From positions 17,816,781 to 17,880,780 of the forward strand of contig NC_092240.1 in NCBI RefSeq assembly GCF_036320965.1: a stretch of 64,000 nucleotides of DNA, given 5' to 3'. The DNA comes from Panulirus ornatus (Eukaryota > Arthropoda > Malacostraca > Decapoda > Palinuridae). The notes under the pieces were generated by a model that had not been told where the DNA came from, searched no databases, and saw only the letters and a program-made list of their open reading frames with translations. Shown here in pieces: positions 36,260 through 47,865 of this stretch. Made by a program: the position numbers and the translations under genes. How positions within the stretch are numbered: the stretch's first letter is position 1; the number at the start of each line of letters is the position of its first letter.

Positions 36260-36346
36260 CCTAACCTAACCTAACCTAACCTAACCTAACCTAACCTAAC
36301 CTATCGTAAGTTAGAAGGTTAGTAGGTTAGGTTAGGTTTGGGTTGG
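36260..36346. repeat. Interstitial telomere-like block, inverted
   Basis: Eight perfect CCTAA units run from 36260 to 36299. They are followed after a short degenerate joint by the opposite strand form (ggttagtaggttaggttagg, then tttgggttggg) to about 36346. TTAGG is the arthropod telomere repeat. The order is C-rich then G-rich. Confidence 0.92.
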
Positions 36347-37771
36347 GCTGAAATGAACAGAGTGTAAATACAGAGAAGAATTTTTTAGAATCGTTGCACC
36401 GGGAGAGCAAAACTTTTCTGTAATGGCTGCTCATGTTATATTCAAACTGAGCGAACATGGAGGCTATAACACTGTGTAATGCACTGTTTCCCTCCTTTAC
36501 TACCACGAAATCATTGTGATGTTGTCTTACAGACTTTTCTGACTTGGAGGACACTTGATGTTGAACTCAAGAAGATTTTGTTGTACAGTAAATGCTTAGC
36601 AGCGATCGTGCGAAGCGACGACAGGTGATGGATCGAAATGAATCGAGGGACAACCTAAGCATTTTCAAGAATGGTGGAAACCAGGCGGAAGCAGACTTAC
36701 GTCAAGTGGAACGTAGCATGTGTGTATAAGCAACTAAATTCCAGAATAAGCCGTATTTGATGTTTATCATTCGTCAGCAGAAAAAACAGTAAAAGTCCAA
36801 ATTGTAGTTGTTAAATAATTTTTTGACTCAACTGCTCAGAAAATGATCTGGTACATTTAAAAGCATTCAAAGCGCTATGCCAGGAACGTTAGTGGAACAA
36901 GACAAAGACGAGGAGGAGGTGTCAGGAACTGAATCGTGCTCGTCTTGGTCTCTGATGATTAAATCCTTTTTTTTCCCTTAATTTTTTCGTGTCTTGACAT
37001 CTGGAACGGTTCTTCTTCAGAAGGAAATGTCGATACATATGAGTTGATGCAAAAACTTTTATTTCCCGTTACGTCATTTCGCTGTAATACCTGAATTACC
37101 CAAATCATACCTGAAGTGGTGCTCATGTAACAGTGTTTCCGTACCTGATGATTTCGGAGGTTTGTATGCCTCATGGAACAGTTGAGTCACCAACTAGTGT
37201 TTTTTTTTTTTTTCTTTCTTTGCAGAATGGGAAAAATATCTTACAGGATTTTACATGTGTAAGATCGTTTGTCCTTTTGCGTTTAAGAGATAACAACATT
37301 CTCTCTCTCTCTCTCTCTCTCTCTCTGATTCTGGTATAGTTTGCTGAACAATAAGGTATCTTGTGTAGCGCATACGAGAATTCATAATGATCATAATGGC
37401 GTCGCCGACTACCTAAGAAGGATACTAGTTAAGCCTCCATTGTCCTGGCTGAACAGAGGAGTAGTTCGAGTCGGTCTAAGACTAAAGTCTAGGGGTAAAA
37501 GACCAGGGGAAACCATCGTGAGGTGTATAGCAGGTAAGGGTAATAGGGGTGTGGAGGGCGGTGAGCCATTCCATAGGGCGTCCGATCGCGTCACCCTTCG
37601 CTAGTCAGGAGTCATGCTGTCTGATGCGGAGGTAACCGTGTCCCCTGATCCGCCCTCACGTGTCTGCCTCTTTTATGTGTGTCCCAAGGTCGCTTCCATT
37701 GTTACACGCACGCACAACCAGTACTTCAACTCTAGCTTATCTCTTAGTTATGTAATGCACTCCTAGAAACT

Positions 37772-37773
<2 letters not shown>
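36347..37773. other. No gene seen; (CT)n at 37300-37327
   Basis: A T-rich tract ending in ttctttgcag at about 37225 is acceptor-like, but no convincing exon follows. Otherwise unremarkable. Confidence 0.5.

Positions 37774-37843
<70 letters not shown>
37774..37843. repeat. (TA)n microsatellite at a family B tail
   Basis: About 35 units followed by a T run. Confidence 0.98.
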
Positions 37844-37851
<8 letters not shown>

Positions 37852-37977
37852 TTTCATACTATTCGCTATTTCCCGCGATAGCGAGGTAGCGTTAAGAACA
37901 GAGGACTGGGCCTTTGAGGGAATATCCTCACCTGGACCTCTTCTCTGTTCCTTCTTTTGGAAAAAAAAAAAAAAAAA
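37844..37977 (-). mobile_element. Family B 3' end fused to a LINE
   Basis: The sequence matches the 3' half of family B at 60815 and 61196: 'ttcgctatttcccgcgatag', 'cgaggtagcgttaagaac', 'agaggactgggcc', 'gttccttcttttgg' and an A run at 37961-37977. It replaces the expected distal 3' UTR of the adjoining LINE and joins LINE sequence exactly at 'tgtatatacatacacgtcc'. No coding capacity. Confidence 0.75.
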
Positions 37978-38032
37978 TGTATATACATACACGTCCACAC
38001 ACGCACATATACATACCTATACATCTCAACGT

Positions 38033-38115
<83 letters not shown>

Positions 38116-39274
38116 GACATATACATATATACACGTGTACATAATTCATACTGTCTGCCTTTATTCATTCCCATCGCCACCCCGCCACACCTAAAATAAT
38201 AACCCCTTCCCCCCTCATGTGCGCCAGGTAGTGCTGGGAAAAGACAACAAAGGACACATTCGTTCACACTCAGTCTCTAGCTGTCATGTAATAATGCACC
38301 GAAACCACAGCTCCCTTTCCACATCCAGGCCCCACAGAACTTTCCATGGTTTACCCCAGACGCTTCACATACCCTGGTTCAATCCATTAACAGCACATCG
38401 ACCCCTGTATACCACATCGTTCCAATTCACTCTATTCCTTGCATGCCTTTCACCCTCCTGCATATTCAGGCCCCGATCACTCAAAATGTTTTTCACTCCA
38501 TCTTTCCACCTCCAATTTGGTCTCCCACTTCTCCTCGGGCCCTCCACCTCTGACACATATATACTCTTGGTCAATCTTTCCTCACTCATTCTCTCCATGT
38601 GACCAAACCATTTCAAAACACCCTCTTCTGCTCTCTCAACCACTTTCTTTTTATTACCACACATCTCTCTTACCCTATTATTACTTACTCGATCAAACTA
38701 CCTCACACCACATATTGTCCTTAAACATCTCATTTCCAGCACATCCACCCTCCTCCGCACAACTCTATCAATAGCCCACGCCTCGCAACCATATAACATT
38801 GTTGAAACCACTATTCCTTCAAACATACCCATTTTTGCTTTCCGAGATAATGTTCTCGACTTCCACACATTCTTCAAAGCACCCAGAACTTTCGGACCCT
38901 CCCCCACCCTATGATTCACTTCCGCTTCCATGGTTCCATCCGCTGCCAAATCCACTCCCAGATACCTAAAACACTTCACTTCCTCCAGTTTTTCTCCATT
39001 CAAACTTACCTCCCAGTTGACTTGTCCCTCAACACTACTGTACCTAATGACCTTGCTCTTATTCACATTTACTCTCAGCTTTCTTCTTTCACACACACTT
39101 TACCAAACTCAGTCACCAGCTTCTGCAGTTTCTCTCACGAATCAGCCACCAGCGCTGTATCATCAGCGAGCAACAACTGACTCACTTCCCAAACTCTCTC
39201 ATCCAGAACAGACTGCATACTTGCCCCTCTTTCCAAAACTCTTGCATTCACCTCCCTAACAACCCCATCCATCC

Positions 39275-39278
<4 letters not shown>
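37978..39278 (-). mobile_element. RTE-like LINE, 5'-truncated copy with chimeric tail
   Basis: Read on the minus strand, 39278-39135 gives the end of the RT palm (ARVLERGASMQSVLDERVWE then LLADDTALVADS, a variant of FADD). Then come KVIRYSSVEGQVNWEVSLNG, FRYLGVDLAADGTMEAEV, IVVSTMLYGCEAWAID and RSGRPNWRWKDGVKNIL, with stops and one shift near 38700. The 3' UTR is interrupted by a (TA)n expansion at 38037-38103. The 5' truncation is exactly at a (TA)n tract. Confidence 0.85.
38037..38103. repeat. (TA)n microsatellite in a LINE 3' UTR
   Basis: Expansion of a TATA-rich part of the LINE 3' UTR; the other copies have only a few TA units at this place. Confidence 0.97.

Positions 39279-39331
<53 letters not shown>
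39279..39331. repeat. (TA)n microsatellite at a LINE 5' truncation
   Basis: About 26 units. Confidence 0.98.
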
Positions 39332-39335
<4 letters not shown>

Positions 39336-39394
39336 ATCTGTCACATGAGTTTAGTGTATGTAAATGCACAAACAAAGGATCCTTCAATCCAGGT

Positions 39395-39830
39395 AAAGAA
39401 TTCATGGTTCAGCCAGACGTTTTCACATAGGTTTCAAATGCTCATAAGGGGCGCATCTGATGTATCCAATCGTTTAATTATTTTCTTGATGCCTTTCAAC
39501 TACTGCAATAGGCCCGAAATCATCAAAAGTTTTTCACTGCAACTTCACTCAATTGTGTCTCCCATTCTCCTGGGGCCCACTGCAATTATGTGCTTGCAAC
39601 TTTCCTCACAATAGATTGTCTATGTGACAAACCATTTCAAAACACCATTGATGTTGCTGGAAAATTTTTTTATTACAATCTTCACTTGACCATTATTACT
39701 TACTCGACAAATACCTAAAATGATTGTCCTAAACATTATTCAGCAAATTTCACCATGTCCGCACAATGCTCGTATATAGCGCACGCTCTGCAATCCAGAT
39801 ATTAAATATGTTGAGACAATATTACTTAAA
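39395..39830 (-). mobile_element. Highly decayed RTE-like LINE copy
   Basis: Colinear with the LINE at 38350-38810 but heavily diverged: 'ggcccgaaatcatcaaaagt' for ggccccgatcactcaaaatg, 'gtgacaaaccatttcaaaac' for gtgaccaaaccatttcaaaa, 'attattacttactcga' conserved, and 'gtccgcacaatgctcgtata' for cctccgcacaactctatcaa. No frame remains. It is far older than its neighbour, or differently mutated. Confidence 0.72.
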
Positions 39831-39941
39831 TATATATATATATAATGGTTCAACCTCTGGCTATGGAAAAAAGGAAATGTATAATTTATTTACACAAACG
39901 TCAATAGCAGTTCAGTTCTCATCAATTTAACCACTGTATCA

Positions 39942-40300
<359 letters not shown>

Positions 40301-40334
40301 ATATTACAGTTCGGTAGGATTTCAGATAATTTTA

Positions 40335-40561
40335 TTTAACATGTGAATTATTCGTACATGCTACACATGTTACACGGAGACAATCCGCTTCATCATTTCC
40401 AAACAATTCATAAAGTTTTTACATTCCAGCACCACCACAAACATCCCGTCTTGTCAGTAACAAGACGGGACATAAAAACTTTATGAATGTTTGCAACTGA
40501 TGAGACGCATTGTTTCCGTGAAACACGTCGCTCAACATATATGGAAAAATTACATGTTAAA
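40335..40561. mobile_element. Fold-back (inverted-repeat) element, 227 bp
   Basis: The two halves are reverse complements with moderate divergence. The core hairpin tcccgtcttgt at 40444-40454 pairs with 40460-40470 around a 5-nt loop. Next, 'attcataaagttttta' (to 40421) pairs with taaaaactttatgaatgttt at 40473-40492. Outside that, 'cacggagacaatccgc' pairs with 'gcattgtttccgtg' and 'tttaacatgt' with 'acatgttaa'. No coding capacity. It sits between a LINE tail plus microsatellite and another LINE fragment. Confidence 0.8.
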
Positions 40562-40799
40562 GAATGAAACAGATTTTGAGCGCTCCTCTGAACGTGTGGG
40601 AGGATGAAAGGCATACGTTGGGTAGAGTGAATGGAGTGATGTGGTATACTGGGGTCGACATGGTGTCATTGGAGTGAATTAGGGCTTTTGAAGCTGCAAT
40701 GGAACACGAGAACAAGAATGGTTAAAAGCGAATGGGGCCTTTGCTTCGCCTGTTACTGGCGCTAACTTTCTGACACGGGAAACAATGAGTAAGTATTAA

Positions 40800-40800
<1 letters not shown>
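40562..40800 (+). mobile_element. RTE-like LINE 3' end, decayed
   Basis: Matches the end of the coding region and the tail of the LINE: 'gattttgagcgctcctctga', 'gatgtggtatactggggtcg' and 'cgaatggggcctttgcttcg', then a decayed 'gcgctaactttctgacacgg' tail at the next (TA)n. Roughly 150 bp of 3' UTR is deleted. Confidence 0.7.

Positions 40801-40864
<64 letters not shown>
40801..40864. repeat. (TA)n microsatellite at a LINE tail
   Basis: About 31 units. Confidence 0.98.
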
Positions 40865-40866
<2 letters not shown>

Positions 40867-41489
40867 GTTGTACATGTAGGTATTTGTATGTAGACATAAA
40901 TCATACAGTAATTTCAAAAGTGGAATGAAACCTTTCGGCAGAAAACGTGTTCTGCGCCAGCCTAAGAAATCCAACCAACCACACACACACCACACACACA
41001 CACACACCCGGCCAGTGAGGCTGTGAACCACTGCACGCTTCCTCTCAAAAAGTTAGGTCGACACTAAAAATGACGGGCTCCTGGCCGTAATTACACTTTT
41101 TATCATATTAAACTTGTGTGGAATGCTTAAACCTTGTGGAATTTATATTGTCTTGGGAGGACAGTGTGGACGACACAGCTGGAGTACGTCGGAGACTTCA
41201 AGAGCATGGCAAAGGTTCCAGGAGGAGGCAGATATTTAGGTTTACGGCAGAGACTCCTGCGGGAGGTCGATATTCAGGAGCAAGGCAGAGCGTTTTAGAG
41301 GAGGCAGACTTTCGGTATTAAAGGAGGGACTCTTGTAGGAGGTTAGACCTTGGAAGAGTTCGGCAAAGACTCCAGTACGAGAAAGACCTCCACACACCTC
41401 CTGCCGCTTGTCTGTTGCTGCATGCGCTGGGCCCTGTGCATCCGCCTGCACCACACGCCCTCCACAACTCCTACCACTGAACTACATCT
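40865..41489. other. No gene seen
   Basis: Contains a (CA)n-like tract at 40981-41006 and imperfect repeats 'agaggaggcagac' / 'ggaggaggcagat' at about 41220-41310. No coding motif. Confidence 0.5.
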
Positions 41490-42330
41490 CTTGTAAACCT
41501 GCTACACCTTTTGTGCACAACATTTGTACACAGGCTGTAGCTCATATGCACGTACCATAGCCCCATGTGCACAAGCCGCATGTGTGTACTCACCACAGCA
41601 CAGCTCTTGTACACATGCCACAGCTTCTGTACACTCACCGCAGTTTTTGTACACTTGTTCTTGCTCACGTGCTGTACGAGTGTCACATTGAGCCTCAGCT
41701 TTTATACTTAAGCTTTCTTAATTGTACACATGTCACACCTCTCTTTCCCAACACAGCAATTTTACTCCTGTGAAAATTCTTTCATACGCTCTGCAACTCT
41801 CATACGTGTGCCACAACTCTCATACACGTCCTTCAAATCTTGTACATTTTCTACAACTTTTTATATCCAGTACATCTTTGGTGTAAGCACTGCAACTCTC
41901 ATACATGCACCACAAGTACCATAACTCGCACATGGTACCATAACTCTCACACAAGTACCACAAGTCGCACATGGTACCACCACTCTCACACAAGTATCAC
42001 AACTCGCACATGGTACCATAACTCTCACACAAGTATCACAACTTGCACATGATACCGCTACTCACACACAAGTACCACAAGTCGCACATTGTACCACCAC
42101 TCACGCAAGTATCACAACTCGCACGTGGTACCACCACTCTCACACAAGTACCACAACTCGCAGATGGTACCACCACTCACACACAAGTATCACAACTCGC
42201 ACATGGTACCACCACTCTAGTGCGGTGACCACAACTCAAGTACTACACTTGCAAATGCACCACGACATTCTTTCGTGTGCCTCAACCCACGCAGTATGCA
42301 CCTCACCTCACCTGCACGTGCTGCGACTTA
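41490..42330. repeat. 39-bp minisatellite with decayed flanks
   Basis: The core at about 41909-42220 has roughly eight copies of a 39-bp unit, 'acaactcgcacatggtacca' plus 'ccactctcacacaagtacc', encoding a 13-residue SRTWYHHSH-type repeat in one frame. On both sides (41490-41900 and 42225-42330) the array fades into looser 'ttgtacacatgccacaactc'-type repeats. Confidence 0.9.
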
Positions 42331-45100
42331 TGCATGTACGTCTGAACATGCATGTGCAGGCAAAGTAGAATGCACAAGCATTGGTTGGTAGGCTGCTGAC
42401 TTCATTTGGGAGTCACAACCCAAGAGAGGAAAGTGTACAGCTGGAGGATGGAAGAAACCTTCCATAATGAAATAACCAGATACATCTGTATTCCTTTTGT
42501 GTGATGTCTTTCTTATTGAAAACCACTAGTGTTTTTCAGTAAAATGACCTAAATGTATTTGTTTGTGTGGAAAAAGGGATGTATGATTCAACTGATTTGA
42601 AATGTACAGCAGTAAAAGAATATTTGTTCAGTCTGGCAAAGTACTAAAACGTTCAAAACAAAAACATTGTATATGATTCGTTCGTGTTTCATATGAAGTC
42701 ACTTATTCGGTGTTCCCATTCTGTGTAGTTTAAGGAGGAATGGAATGGCTTCATTTACCATGAATAACTTCAAGTTTGATTCTGTTATACGTTTCGTATC
42801 TAGTTTCATGTATTTTAAACACTTATGGTCGTTCCTGTTCCAGAGTCCTATATGAAAGTGAAACTAGCAGATTCGGGCCCTCTGGTCCCCGTTTGCTCAC
42901 ATCTCTGGAGAGCTAGGGTGCCACTGACCAGCTTACCATTGACTTTTGGACTCGAACTTACGCCGAGCTGACGCAGCAACGACAAACCCTTGTTGTGTTT
43001 CATTGGAGAACGGCGGAATGGTATCGGTACTTGATATTAGTCAATCCCATCACTTTCTTGTTATCTTCGTAACCACGTAATGGCCTTTGCTTGTTATTGC
43101 AGCGGTGCAGATACTTTGTAATATACAGGTATCACCAAAGTAGTGAATTGCACTTGGTTTTTCCTATTTCATTAGACATATAGTTTTTAGCATTATTTCA
43201 GAGAGTTAAGTCAAAGACTATGTGATGAGGAATGGATTTTTATAAGGCATAAGAAATACAGACCAGTAATCAGATCTACCGATTTAACGACAGATCTTGA
43301 GTAACATTACTTATTTCGAATTCCATTTGACCCATGGAGATTTTTTTTTTTTCTAGTACTCGCCTTAGTTCATGGACTGCACAATGTATCGTAATCATAA
43401 CCTACACACGATCTTATATCTTACAACAGATCCTGTACAGAGGTGGGTGAGCATACTACTTTATATGTAACATATAGCATCTCTGAATTTCATTATCTGA
43501 TGTGCTCACTGTTAGACGGGGCTCAGTGATTTCGAAGATTTGACTTCGGTGAGCTTCACAAGGTCTTTGTTTAACCTGTAGGTTTCTGGGAATATTTCAG
43601 TGGTGAGCACTACCGGCAGGAAAATTAAGGATATACCCCACCAGCAGGAACCTGTGATATTTGACGAGTGTATAGGACTTTGTTATGAGACGTGTGACTC
43701 ACCGTAAGCGGCAGGAGGTGACGCGAGTCGGGGTTCCCCTAACTTCCCCCGGGAGCCACGCCCGCTAGTCAGTTGCCGCCACGACTCTACATAATGATCG
43801 GTTCGGTAGTAGCCATACCAGATTCTCTACATCATCCGTAAAAAACACCCCCATTACTCCCTTGCATCAACAGGATACCTCCATATCAGATGACCTGCCT
43901 GGTACCACTATCACCGGAACCCAGTACTCGTTCCGAACATTCCCTTCACTGCACTTGCCTTAATGAGGATCAGTCTCCCTGCGTCCACGGCAACCTCGAC
44001 CCCACAAGACCTGCTTCTCTCTTTATCTCTCCCAGAATACCGTGTGGACCGCTGCCTTAATCACTCCTCTCCCTGACGCCCAACATAGACGTTTCACCTT
44101 CCCCACTCCCACATACTCCATCACCCCCAGACAGTTATTACTCACGTTAAACAACGTAACTATTCTATGTGATTTACCTGTCATAGTGATAGGAAAGGTA
44201 TATACGTTTGAGAGTTAGCAGACAGTTTTAGAGCCAAGGTTTGCATGATGATCTTTGCATGAAGTCTGACTATGAGGGACCTAGGTGATGCCCACTGCTG
44301 CTGCCTCAAGTCTCGTCCAGTTAGGGAGTCGTAAGGAATGTCTTGTACAGATAATTTTTATGGATGAATCCAGCTGCATCCCTTCTGAACGATCGTCATG
44401 TGAAACGATTTTGGCGTGGCTGCCAAATAAGAAATGTCTGCTTCTTGCACTTGTTTATCTTCGTTGTGGGAAGTGTCAGTTCTGCTTGATAAAGATTTCC
44501 CGTCACGAAAGGAAGGTTTTGGTGGGGAAAGACAGGTGGAGAAAGATAAGCCCTTCCGACCGTCCTCTCTTGTGTGTGTTAAGAGGAAGAGCTTTACCTG
44601 TACGAATGTAACGCGGAAGTCGACCCACGAAGGTTGTGATTCGAAAAACTGGGTTCACTCTGTTTTATACATAGCTGATTAGTACCGAACTGCTTCTGGT
44701 GAGGGTTTGGTTACCCCCGCTCGAAGTCTTCCTTCACTCCCGTGTTCACCCTCTCTCATTCCTGGTACTGTTTTATTCTGGTAAGCCGCGTCACGACGGA
44801 ATATTATCAAAGAATGTTTCTTTCATGAACGAGAGTGCAAGTGTTGCAAGAACATTGAGCTAGTTCGTAGTCAGATGGTCAGCCGGATCTGTGGTCGGTG
44901 GTTGACTGTGTGTAGGGTTCGTCGGGTAGTGAGTTTTGTGGTGTTTATTGGGGACCATTTTTCATTTATAAATAATGTGCAGCAAAATTGTCCCGCGTTG
45001 TGAAGCTTGTGATAGCGGGTTGAGTTTTGGTATAAGGTTATGTTCCTGTTTTCTTTCGTCCTCAGTGTTGGGTAATGTATGTTTGATGTATGCATATTGC
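42331..45100. other. No gene seen
   Basis: Unique-looking sequence. A 108-codon open frame at 44285-44611 and an overlapping 82-codon frame at 44434-44682 have no recognisable motif and no clear splice context. Confidence 0.5.
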
Positions 45101-45553
45101 CGTATGGTACTACAGAAGTCTCCACATGGAGACCGTATGGTACTACAGAAGTCTCCACATGGAGACCTGTATGGTACTGCAGAAGTCTCCACGTGGAGAC
45201 TGTATGGTACTGCAGAAGTCTCCACATGGAGACTGTATGGTACTGCAGAAGTCTCCACATGGAGACTGTATGGTACTGCAGAAGTCTCCACATGGAGACC
45301 GTATGGTACTGCAGAAGTCTCCACATGGAGACTGTATGGTACTACAGAAGTCTCCACATGGAGACCGTATGGTACTGCAGAAGTCTCCACATGGAGACTG
45401 TATGGTACTGCAGAAGTCTCCACGTGGAGACTGTATGGTACTGCAGAAGTCTCCACATGGAGACTGTATGGTACTGCAGAAGTCTCCACATGGAGACTGT
45501 ATGGTACTGCAGAAGTCTCCACATGGAGACCGTATGGTACTGCAGAAGTCTCC
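45101..45553. repeat. 33-bp minisatellite with a 16-bp palindrome, about 13.5 copies
   Basis: The unit is tatggtactgcagaagtctc followed by cacatggagactg. Each unit holds gtctccacrtggagac, a 16-bp palindrome that is perfect in the copies with cacgtg and has one mismatched pair in the copies with cacatg. Since 33 is divisible by 3, several frames stay open on both strands; the longest runs to 248 codons because the (CT)n tract beyond extends it. These frames are repeat-driven. Confidence 0.97.
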
Positions 45554-45660
45554 TCGTGTCAATCGTAGCTTTAGAGGGATTTTCCTTTGTGGTACCAGTG
45601 GCTGGTGCGGGGTCCAGCACACACATAACCTGCCATCTGGGAAAATACCCGGGTTTTAAA

Positions 45661-45668
<8 letters not shown>

Positions 45669-45737
<69 letters not shown>
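45669..45737. repeat. (CT)n microsatellite
   Basis: About 34 units after a C run. Confidence 0.98.
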
Positions 45738-45740
<3 letters not shown>

Positions 45741-46408
45741 TGGTAGGTTTGAGTCAGCTACCGACCCGGGAGGTTCTACCGGGTCGGTGGCTGTGCCACG
45801 AGCCAATAGTTCATTGGCTGTCTAGGTGTCAGACCTTTTGCCAAGGTAGCTCGTCTTTTCTGCCCCACCCACGCGTGTGCTGCTGGCGTTCAGTCTACCA
45901 ACATACAATCTCCCCACCTCACACACATCACGTTAACAACACGTAGCAAACACGTCTCGTTCTTGGTGACTCTACAATTTCCTGAGGTGAGTGGTACGCA
46001 CTGGCGGTAATTGCTCTTAAGTAATTACTCTCTGCTGCAGTGTACCTTCATCACAGATTCCCAGGTGTGCATTAATAAGTACACACCTACCGGTCCACAT
46101 CAGTCGTGGAGCGTCATCTTTCTTATTTATTTATTTATTTATTGGTCCTGGTGACGTAAGAGGAGTCCGGGCTGGTGTCTGTTGAAAGGGAAAGTATGGC
46201 GCGAGGTGACGGTGGAATACGTTGGGAAAGTCCATGATTTACACGCAGGGTTGGGTTGCTGGAGCAGGATTTGTGCTCGTGCTCACTCTTGTATAATGGC
46301 AGTGTCTGTAAGGAAGGTAAACATTAACTAACATCATATTATGAGTGAGGTCGCTTTGTATCAGTAGAAATTGTCTCAAAAGATACACACATATTTAATG
46401 CCTTCATT
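45738..46408. other. No gene seen
   Basis: Includes a short ATTT tract at about 46121-46142. No coding motif. Confidence 0.55.
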
Positions 46409-46790
46409 GTGACGGTACGACCCGTCAGCACAATCACACGTCTTAACAAGTGTCATGAATTGACCATTGACCTAACCCGGAAGGTTCGTGTCGAAGACCA
46501 GGCCATCAGCCAAATGGTGGTACTCTCGTTCTTTGGGGTCGTACCACTGTGGTTAAAGGGTCATTTCGTCTTGATTAAGTGGTCGTCCTGTTGTAGTCAA
46601 GGGGTCGCACCATCGTGGTCAAGGGTCATTTCGTCGTGATTAAGTGGTCGTCCTGTTGTAGTCAAGGGGTCGCACCATCGTGGTCAAGGGTCAATATTAG
46701 CGTCTTGATCAGGGTTGAGATGGTCATGCTATTCGGCACAGCTCAGATAATGACCAGAGGGTATCTGGTATTGATTAGAAAATCACTATT
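46409..46790. repeat. 21-bp dispersed unit, locus 5, with 65-bp tandem duplication
   Basis: The direct unit gtgacggtacgacccgtcag opens the locus. 'ttgaccattgacctaaccc' follows, then the opposed form ggggtcgtaccactgtggtt. A 65-bp block is duplicated in tandem (46561-46625 and 46626-46690, one visible mismatch) and carries 'ggggtcgcaccatcgtggtc' in each copy. Confidence 0.75.
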
Positions 46791-47704
46791 ATCTGATGGA
46801 ATTTGAAGGTTGTACATGGTAAAGGTACAATGGTATATATTTGATTATGGGAAGAGAGGAAGTGATATAAACCTTAGACGTAATTTTCTGTGCTGGAGGG
46901 GTAGAAGATACTGTTTGATGGTGTTTGCAGAGTACAGGGAGTGGAGGTGTTTGCAATAGCTGAACTGAAGAGACCGAGGTGTGTGTGTGTGTGACTTATG
47001 AAGTGTTACACAAGACATGAATATGCTGACGTAGAGGGAATGGGTAGGAGGGGCTGTGCAGTGTGTATCAGTGAATAGTTATGTAGATTACTTGTCTTCG
47101 AAGAAGAATTATGATGAATAAATAATGAGAGATGAATAAGTTTTCGGGATGTAAGGTTGTGATATACAAGGGGCGCGAGATGCTGCGTCAGGTGGAGTGT
47201 GACACGGAAAAATTGTGGGGCGCGTCACAGGTGGTAAGAGAAAGGGGATACCACACATCATGTTGGTGTTTAGATGAATGTAGGACCTGCTGCGGGAGGC
47301 GCGGATGTATGTACTACTTTCCTCCGTCAAGTGATGCCAAGACCAGCATGATGGTTAATGTGTCAGGTCAAAGGTGTCACGCTTAGGCCTACATTTCTCA
47401 TGACCTAATTATCAGAACCTAAACACAGATTCGATACTCAAATCTTAAGTAAAAAAGAAAACCTTTTTTTAGCGACATGAAATTCTTGCAATCATAAAAT
47501 CCCAACAAATACAGCACGTCCCTTGATTAAATCATTATCGTTAATCAGTTGTCTGTATCACCAGTGGTTGATACTATTTGTTATATAATCACTGGCGTTC
47601 TCTTCCTATCCTCTTCTGCATGATCTCATGTGATATCACCTCAGTAAGGCACCATTACATGGAATGAGGTGATTGATATCCAGATGTCGTGGTGACGGTG
47701 AGAT
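46791..47704. other. No gene seen
   Basis: Unique sequence with short open frames only. Confidence 0.55.
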
Positions 47705-47865
47705 AACCATGTCATCATCCCACTTCAGGGATGTGGATGTAGATAGGGAGCTGAGGTTGCGTTACATTACACACGACAGCTGGATAATGAATATGAGCGA
47801 ACGCAACCGTTCTTCGCCTGTTCCCGACGCCCGTGAATGCGTTAGGGCCAGCAACGCTAACTACT
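47705..47865 (+). mobile_element. Decayed RTE-like LINE 3' UTR piece
   Basis: Parallels 1858-1960 of the LINE: 'gatgtagatagggagctgag' for gatgtggagagggagctgtg, 'cacgacagctgga' for catgacagctaga, 'gagcgaacgcaaccgttctt' for gtgaacgaatggggcctttg. Both ends are lost. Confidence 0.5.

Noticed and set aside
37201..37262. Acceptor-like T tract and ttctttgcag, with a donor-like gtaaga about 34 bases on
   Set aside because: A 33-nt exon cannot be supported without transcript data.
44285..44682. Overlapping 108- and 82-codon frames
   Set aside because: Some protein-like composition, but no motif, no splice context and two competing frames.
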